This document shows, piece by piece, positions 58,760 through 64,000 of a stretch of 64,000 bases of DNA. A program made the translations under genes and the position numbers. Source of the stretch: Saxidomus purpurata (taxonomy: Eukaryota > Mollusca > Bivalvia > Venerida > Veneridae); the NCBI GenBank assembly GCA_022818135.1, contig JAFMSR010000001.1, forward strand, positions 5,247,663-5,311,662, written 5' to 3'. Under the pieces are notes generated by a model. It saw only the letters and a program-made list of their open reading frames with translations, searched no databases and was not told the DNA's origin. Position 1 is the first letter of the stretch. Every line of letters begins with the position of its first letter.

Positions 58760-59017
58760 AACAGTTAATTTATGCATGTTACATACGGACAAGTAGTGTG
58801 ATATTTAGTACATATGTGTAACACGATAAATATATAATAAATGCTAAGCACAAATGGACGATTTTCAGGAAAGACGTAATTTTAGCTTTGAATCATATCC
58901 TCCCAGTAGTGTAGTAAGTTTATGCTAATCTGACAGTTGTGTGCAGTGGAAGAATGCACCTTTATCGTGTAAATACATTAATTGTATTTATGTGTCACAG
59001 TGTGAGAAAAATAACCA
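58760..59017. other. Possible body of the adjacent SINE
   Basis: AT-rich sequence adjoining the tRNA-like head on its 3' side (minus strand). Extent cannot be fixed without other copies. Confidence 0.25.
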
Positions 59018-59092
59018 GCCTGACCGGGACTCGAACCCGGGATCCTTCGCTTACATGGTCGAATGCTCTACTGACTGAACTATCCGACCGCT
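59018..59092 (-). repeat. tRNA-derived SINE head
   Basis: The minus strand carries an A-box TAGTTCAGTCAGTAGAGC and B-box GGGTTCGAGTCCC with a perfect five-pair T-stem (CCGGG/CCCGG). The acceptor stem has one mismatch (GGTCGGA/TCAGGCT) and the anticodon stem-loop is abnormal, so it is not a functional tRNA gene. Confidence 0.6.
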
Positions 59093-61084
59093 TATACATT
59101 ATCTGCCAAACTGTAGACAAGTACGTTCTACCCACGATCTAGCCTTAAAGCTGCTCGGTCTCAGATTTTGGTAAAAAATAAGTTCTTCAAACTGTATGTA
59201 AATAACGTATTTTAGAATATATGGCAATATAAAAAGGCTACAGTATTAATTCATGTCACGTATATCTCAAATTAAAAAAACAACGCTACCAAATTCAAAC
59301 GCGTTGCAAATGCTTTTGAAATTTTAATATGAACATAAAGTGTAACGGTGCCGTGTAACCGACCTTTTTAATCGATTTCTGCAAATTCCTACCTAAATCT
59401 TTGCTAATCTTTTTATTCTAGCCTTTAGTTTTATATTTATGATTATGAATATCAATTTTTTTTTAAAAATATTTTTTTCAACAGTAACTGAGAGCGAGCA
59501 GCTTTAAGTACAATGGATGAAAACAGTTGTATATACACATTATGTTTGTGATATGTCACTGTCAAATTACCCTAAATGTACTGTAGGCAAAAACATAGTT
59601 TAGCTGGGTTTATTGTGAAGAATTGATACCTAAAGAAGCGTGAATGCATTACACGTTCCTATTCGGCACGTAACGTTGTATTGCAATGAGTTGCAACTGC
59701 AAAACTTTATGTTTTACATCTATAAAGAAGTCATTAAACACAAAAAAACTCGAAGCTTTTACAATACTTATATATTAATTGGATGACAGTTCAGTTGCTC
59801 AACGCCACACTCGTGCAGGTTCATTCTGATACTGCTGTATTAGTTTATATAGTACGGAATCTGAGCTGTAGTCATAACAAAATGTAAACTAAACTTAATT
59901 ATCCTCTATATTTCATATACTGTATGCAATGCACGAATTTTCAAGACGATAATATTTTTGTGCCCGTAGTTTCTAGTGTTGCTTTTACATGTAGTACTTG
60001 CCTTCACCTATCATAAATATTGGTTATCTTTTCTCGGAACTATCTTTTAAAGATTTATGTGATCATGCTCAAATACAAAGTGAGACAAATACGTCATTCT
60101 AGTTCTTCTTTCATTATAGATCATATAGAAAGACCACGGCAAATCAATATGTGTGTACTAATAATATACATGTACAAATGTTTGTATCTCTTTCCAAATT
60201 GACAGCTAAATGATCTAGCCAGCGTCATCGAATATATTGAAATAACCGCTTTACGGAAATATAGTGCAATGTTTTCACGTTATTTTAGAAATTTTATCAC
60301 GTTTGCACCGCTGTCATTTTCAATATCAAATTAAACAGCACTGAACGTATGAAATAGTCTGCAAAACCACTAACTAGCGATGAATTAAAAATAATTGCAA
60401 GTAATGCCCGCAGATACGCTATTAAACCCCCTACAAATGACACAATGAGTGTCTAGTAATCGAATTTAGATTCCCCGTTCGTACCACGAGATTTTGTAAT
60501 TAGATCTTCTTGAATTAAAGTTAGTGAGGATTTCTTTTCAAAGCAACTTGGGATTGTTATTTAGATAGTTACTGTAATATAGACAATCAATGATGACGTA
60601 ATATTTGCCTTTGAGATTATGAATCCGATGGACATTTTTTTGTTTGTCGAAACTCGTTCAGGGCGACTTGGTTGGCAGGCTAGAAACTGTTGAAGAACGG
60701 AAGTGTACATTAGATATCGATTCGAGTCCAAGCGGTGTCAACGTTTGCATATTGTTACATTAGATTTTGCTGATTTGTTTTAGCTCACATACGAAAGTCT
60801 ACCGACTACTAGTAATTGCTCTAGAAACATCGTCTATGACAGATAGATACAAAGGCATTACTTTTATGACTTTTCTGTGAAAACTAGTAAAATTGACTAC
60901 ACTTCCGCTATGTCTGCAATATCAGCAACAAAAAATATGGCAAATAGTGTTCAAATGGCACCATCAATGCCTTCTCTGCCTGCATGCACAACAAGACAAA
61001 CTAGATGGGTGTTCAGTAGAACACTTGTGTCGCCCTCTTATGCTTTGTCAGAATAACCAACAATTTTGTGACAAAATCTAAGTG
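59093..61084. other. No recognised gene
   Basis: AT-rich. Includes a diverged fragment of the sequence next to 10327 (GAGAGCGAGCAGCTTTAAG at about 59491). Short open frames are not supported by splice or family evidence. Confidence 0.4.
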
Positions 61085-61770
61085 TAGAAAGGGGCATAAC
61101 TCTGTCAAATATGACCTTGACCAACAAACTTTGGCGGCATAACGACCCTTATGTCATAAGCAACACAATTTTAAAGTTTGATGAAGAAATCTTAAGAAAT
61201 GGCAAAGTTATAGCCAACATTAAGTTTTCGTGACAAAATCTATGTACAAAAAGGGGCATAACTCTGTCAAATAAGACCTTGACCTACAAAATTTGGCGGC
61301 ATCACAACCCTTTTGACATAAGCAATATAATTTGAAAGTTTGATAAAGAAATCTTAAGAAATGGCAAAGTAATAGCAAAAATCTAAGTATATAAAGGGGC
61401 ATAACTCTGTCAAATATGACCTTGACCTACAAACTTTGGCGGCATCACGACCCTTATGTCATAAGCAATACAATTTGAAAGTTTGATGAAGAAATCTTAA
61501 GAAATGGCAAAGTTATAGCCAACGTTAAGTTTTCGTGACAAAATCTAAGTACAAAAAGGGGCATAACTCTGTCAAATATGACCTTGACCTACAAAATTTG
61601 GTGGCATCATGACACTATTGTCATAAGCAATACAATTGTAAAGTTTGATGAAGAAATCTTAAGAAATGGCAAAGTTATAGCCAACGTTAAGTTTGTGTGA
61701 CGGACGGACCGACGGACGGACGGACAAAGCGATCCCTATGTATCGCCTTTTCTCCGAAAGGGTGACACAA
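61085..61770. repeat. Tandem array, 142-163-bp monomer, four copies, hairpin-capped
   Basis: GGGGCATAACTCTGTCAAAT begins units near 61091, 61254, 61396 and 61558; each contains ATGACCTTGACC, CTTTGGCGGCAT and GAAGAAATCTTAAGAAATGG. The last unit runs into GACGGACGGACCGACGGACG at 61699 and the hairpin CCTTTTCTCCGAAAGG at 61746. A lone monomer lies at 10327-10505. Confidence 0.85.
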
Positions 61771-61876
61771 TAAAAGGTGACTACAGAGTAGTTAGCGATA
61801 TGTTTGATGGTTTAGTTATGAAATCTGTGCTCTAAGCCATGGAAACTGTCGAAACTACTACCAGGTTTACACATGA

Positions 61877-62113
61877 AATAACTTAAAAAGTCCAGCAGCA
61901 GTTATAACTGATTTTCTAAAACAAGTAGCTGGTATCAGTGAAGAGGACTTGAACGCTTTTGATGAACCATTTGAAACTGATGAAAACATGCTCCTTGCCG
62001 AGGCAGTTTATAAGCCTGGTGAAAGTCCATTACTACTGACAAAGAACATGGGCTGTGAAACTAATAAAATGTATTTACATGATGTTGCAAGTCTAAAAGA
62101 TATTTTCCATTAA
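61877..62113 (+). CDS. Unrecognised open frame, possible last exon or captured gene piece
   Basis: 78 codons open from after TGA 61874-61876 to TAA 62111-62113, with no ATG near the start. It has protein-like composition: AAVITDFLKQVAGISEEDLN, then AEAVYKPGESPLLLTKNMG and YLHDVASLKDIFH. Base composition is more balanced than the surroundings. The sequence just upstream (61790-61850) also has coding-like words in another frame (VVSDMFDGLVMKSVL). It directly follows the capped array. It may be the end of a host gene exon or a decayed transposon protein. No family is recognised. Confidence 0.3.
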   Translation, partial: NNLKSPAAVITDFLKQVAGISEEDLNAFDEPFETDENMLLAEAVYKPGESPLLLTKNMGCETNKMYLHDVASLKDIFH

Positions 62114-62389
62114 ACATAAGAATATATGTTTTCATAAATCTTTATTATATTTACACAATTGATAATTTAAGTGACATGAAAATCTGTTTTTTCAAAAGTA
62201 CCTCAGTGAACTAAACCCTTAATGCACAGCCACTACAATTTTTTTCGCTAAGTAAAGAGATATGGCCTAAAATACGTAGGTTTCCTGTAACATGCTAAAA
62301 AAAATAGGCTCGGTAGGTAGGGAAGTTTAATTTATTGTCTTTTTTTTTTTAATGTGAACTTGTATAAAATTTGTATACCTTTTATTGTT

Positions 62390-62475
62390 TTCTGGGTGCT
62401 GTGGGGCTCGTTTTGGGGAGGCTGCGTTTTTGGTACGTGGCATTCCCTGTTTGATATTATTTTTGTGTTTTTTTG
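62390..62475 (+). mobile_element. Penelope-like retroelement 3' tail (shortest copy)
   Basis: TCTGGGTGCTGTGGGGCTCG to TTTGATATTATTTTTGTGTTT matches the last ~85 bases of 4546-6136, followed by a T-run. Confidence 0.75.
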
Positions 62476-62710
62476 TAATTAATTCGATGTGTAACCATTA
62501 CAGTACTCAGCTATTACAAATATACTACGTCATTGTTGTAATATTTTTGGAAGATATCAAAAACAAAAATGTTTTTGAACACCAACAACATCAAGTTCTA
62601 CTGAATTACTGTCCGTTGAGTTACGGTGGACAGTAAGCGAAATTTGTGTTTAAACAACACACACTTAAATCTTTACACTCTGAATCCGATGGTTTTGTGT
62701 TTAAACAAAA

Positions 62711-62955
62711 AAATTTTGGTATACGAAGTGTCAGGTCAATTATTGAAAATTAGTATGCATTGCAATATACAAATGAAATGTCATAGTGTGGAGCATATCT
62801 GTTGAAATATGTGTCCTGTCTTGATACAAAAAAAAATTTGTATACGAAGTGTCAGGTCAATTATTGCAAATTACTTTTAGTATGCATTGCAATATACCAA
62901 TGAAATGCCATAGTGTGGAGTATATCTGTTGAAATATGTGTCTTGATACCGAAGC
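62711..62955. repeat. Direct tandem duplication, ~122-bp unit, two copies
   Basis: TGGTATACGAAGTGTCAGGT..TTGAAATATGTGTC occurs from about 62711 and again from about 62833 with few changes. Confidence 0.85.
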
Positions 62956-63572
62956 TTTCCAGAGACCCCAGGCGAGAATTTGCTTGTTGGACTGACAGCT
63001 GTTTACGCTGATGTTGTCCACGGTCCATGCAATACCCAGTCCTATCTCGAGTTCTGGGAAGATGTAGCTGTTTATTAGACTGATTTACACGTATAATATC
63101 CTTTTCTTACGGCTTGGGACATAGTTATCGTTGACAATTGTCAAACATGTAGGAACGCACGCTTTTTGGATAATGTCGGAATACAATACATATTTACCGA
63201 GCCTAAATATTGCCGAATTTGTATTCGCAAAAAAGAAAACAATTATGAAAAGCAAGCCGTCCAGTTCCATGTGTAAAGACAACATCGAATATGCCTGTAA
63301 TATACATGTAATGAATATTGCCCAGTTTTGAAAGTGTCTTAATCAATACGCCCCCTCCCCCCGCGCATGAAAACAGCTGTATCTTTTCCCCAGTATTTCA
63401 GTCATGAACAAACGCGCAGTTTACCTATCAATTGCTCCATAATACCAGTACTAGGTATAGACCCCTATCTTGCGTAAGAAACTTTCAACTTTCTCAATAA
63501 AGAGTAAGACGGTAGCGGAGCGCAAGTCCACGACACTAAATCAGTGAGCTCAACCTAGATTTCATCAAGGCA
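62956..63572. other. No recognised gene
   Basis: Includes short open frames around 63085-63331 on both strands, without family or splice support. Confidence 0.35.
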
Positions 63573-64000
63573 TCTAAATGGCACTCCCTACATCTAGCAG
63601 AATATATTCCCAAAACATAAATTACGAGTTCAATGAAAGTGAAATGATTAATAAATACAATTTCAAAGAAGAACCTATGGCGAAAAATGCCCCATTTTAC
63701 TACAATTAATCAATATAGAGGTTTTCTATAATAAATCGCATCCACCCATTAATTATACAACAACTTAACATAGATCATTAAATGATTAACGGTACTGCAT
63801 CATATTTTAAACCGTTGATTTTTATCAATGATTTGCCACGAGTAGCTGTAACTTTCAGGTTGAGTTAAAAGATTCTATTATGTTATGGAGGTTATTTAGT
63901 TCGATGTCAGCTATGGACATACCCTGTAACTGATGTCAAACTAAATATCCCCCAAAACATAAATAATAGAATCTTTGGAAGTATTACAAGTAATATTGGA
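63573..64000. mobile_element. piggyBac-like MITE, foldback copy cut by window edge
   Basis: GCACTCCCTACATCTAGCAG at 63581 begins a plus-orientation copy up to about 63912. The sequence then continues as the reverse complement of the right end (GGACATACCCTGTAACTGAT) to the window end, similar to the structure at 32085-32440. Confidence 0.65.

Noticed and set aside
59018..59092. Functional tRNA gene
   Set aside because: T-arm and boxes are good, but the acceptor stem has a mismatch and no normal anticodon stem with a seven-base loop can be drawn.

Overview
The window reads as genomic DNA of a marine bivalve mollusc, probably a heterodont clam. The grounds are the low-GC intergenic DNA, split genes with GT-AG introns, and the many bivalve-type interspersed arrays with 140-165 bp monomers (monomers containing GGAGCATAACT or GGGCATAACTCTGTCAAA). 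There are also pearl/Helentron-like repeats with AGCTCACCTGGC ends and a dense, nested mixture of DNA transposons and Penelope-like retroelement tails. No bacterial, organellar or plasmid feature is seen. The species assignment is an inference.

Layout. 1-1,130: two compact minus-strand ORFs, a tRNA 2'-phosphotransferase (Tpt1/KptA-type) cut by the window edge and a complete SGNH-hydrolase ORF. 3.2-19.2 kb is a transposon graveyard. It holds a Penelope-like reverse transcriptase inserted in a pearl-like element (4.4-6.4 kb), a nest of four elements at 6.6-9.9 kb, a collapsed Gypsy remnant, lysine/glutamate-rich coding debris present in two inverted copies, a pearl-like element carrying a copied 280-bp neighbouring segment, and a decayed Mutator-like transposase. 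19.8-25.3 kb holds a PIF/Harbinger element with both terminal inverted repeats, a GAA target duplication, a two-exon transposase part and a divergent Myb/SANT gene, followed by a rearranged partial duplicate. 25.4-33.2 kb holds another Penelope tail, a perfect 32-bp palindrome, a pogo-type transposase pseudogene and two further Myb/SANT pieces.

34.7-56.9 kb is the host-gene part: three tandem, co-oriented (minus strand) calmodulin-like genes, here called A, B and C. I assembled them exon by exon from splice signals and matching phases. B (141 aa) and C (140 aa) are close paralogues; each starts with a coding exon that contains only ATG, as in vertebrate calmodulin genes, and keeps a 144-nt exon and a 29-32-nt last coding exon. 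A (about 156 aa) is divergent, with degenerate EF-hands. They would encode small cytosolic Ca2+ sensors or buffers. Their introns contain a 25-30-bp minisatellite, a pogo/Tigger relic (between B and C), foldback elements and tRNA-like SINE heads.

56.9-64 kb, upstream of gene A, holds tandem arrays whose monomers repeatedly contain TGACCTTGACC or TGACCTTTGACC (nuclear-receptor half-site arrangements), a tRNA-like SINE head, an unrecognised 78-codon open frame, a Penelope tail and a piggyBac-like MITE cut by the window edge. The main points are the calmodulin-like gene cluster with its retained gene architecture, the four-level transposon nest with matching filled and empty sites, and a shared hairpin/(GACG)n/tandem-array plan across many repeat elements that otherwise have unrelated cores.
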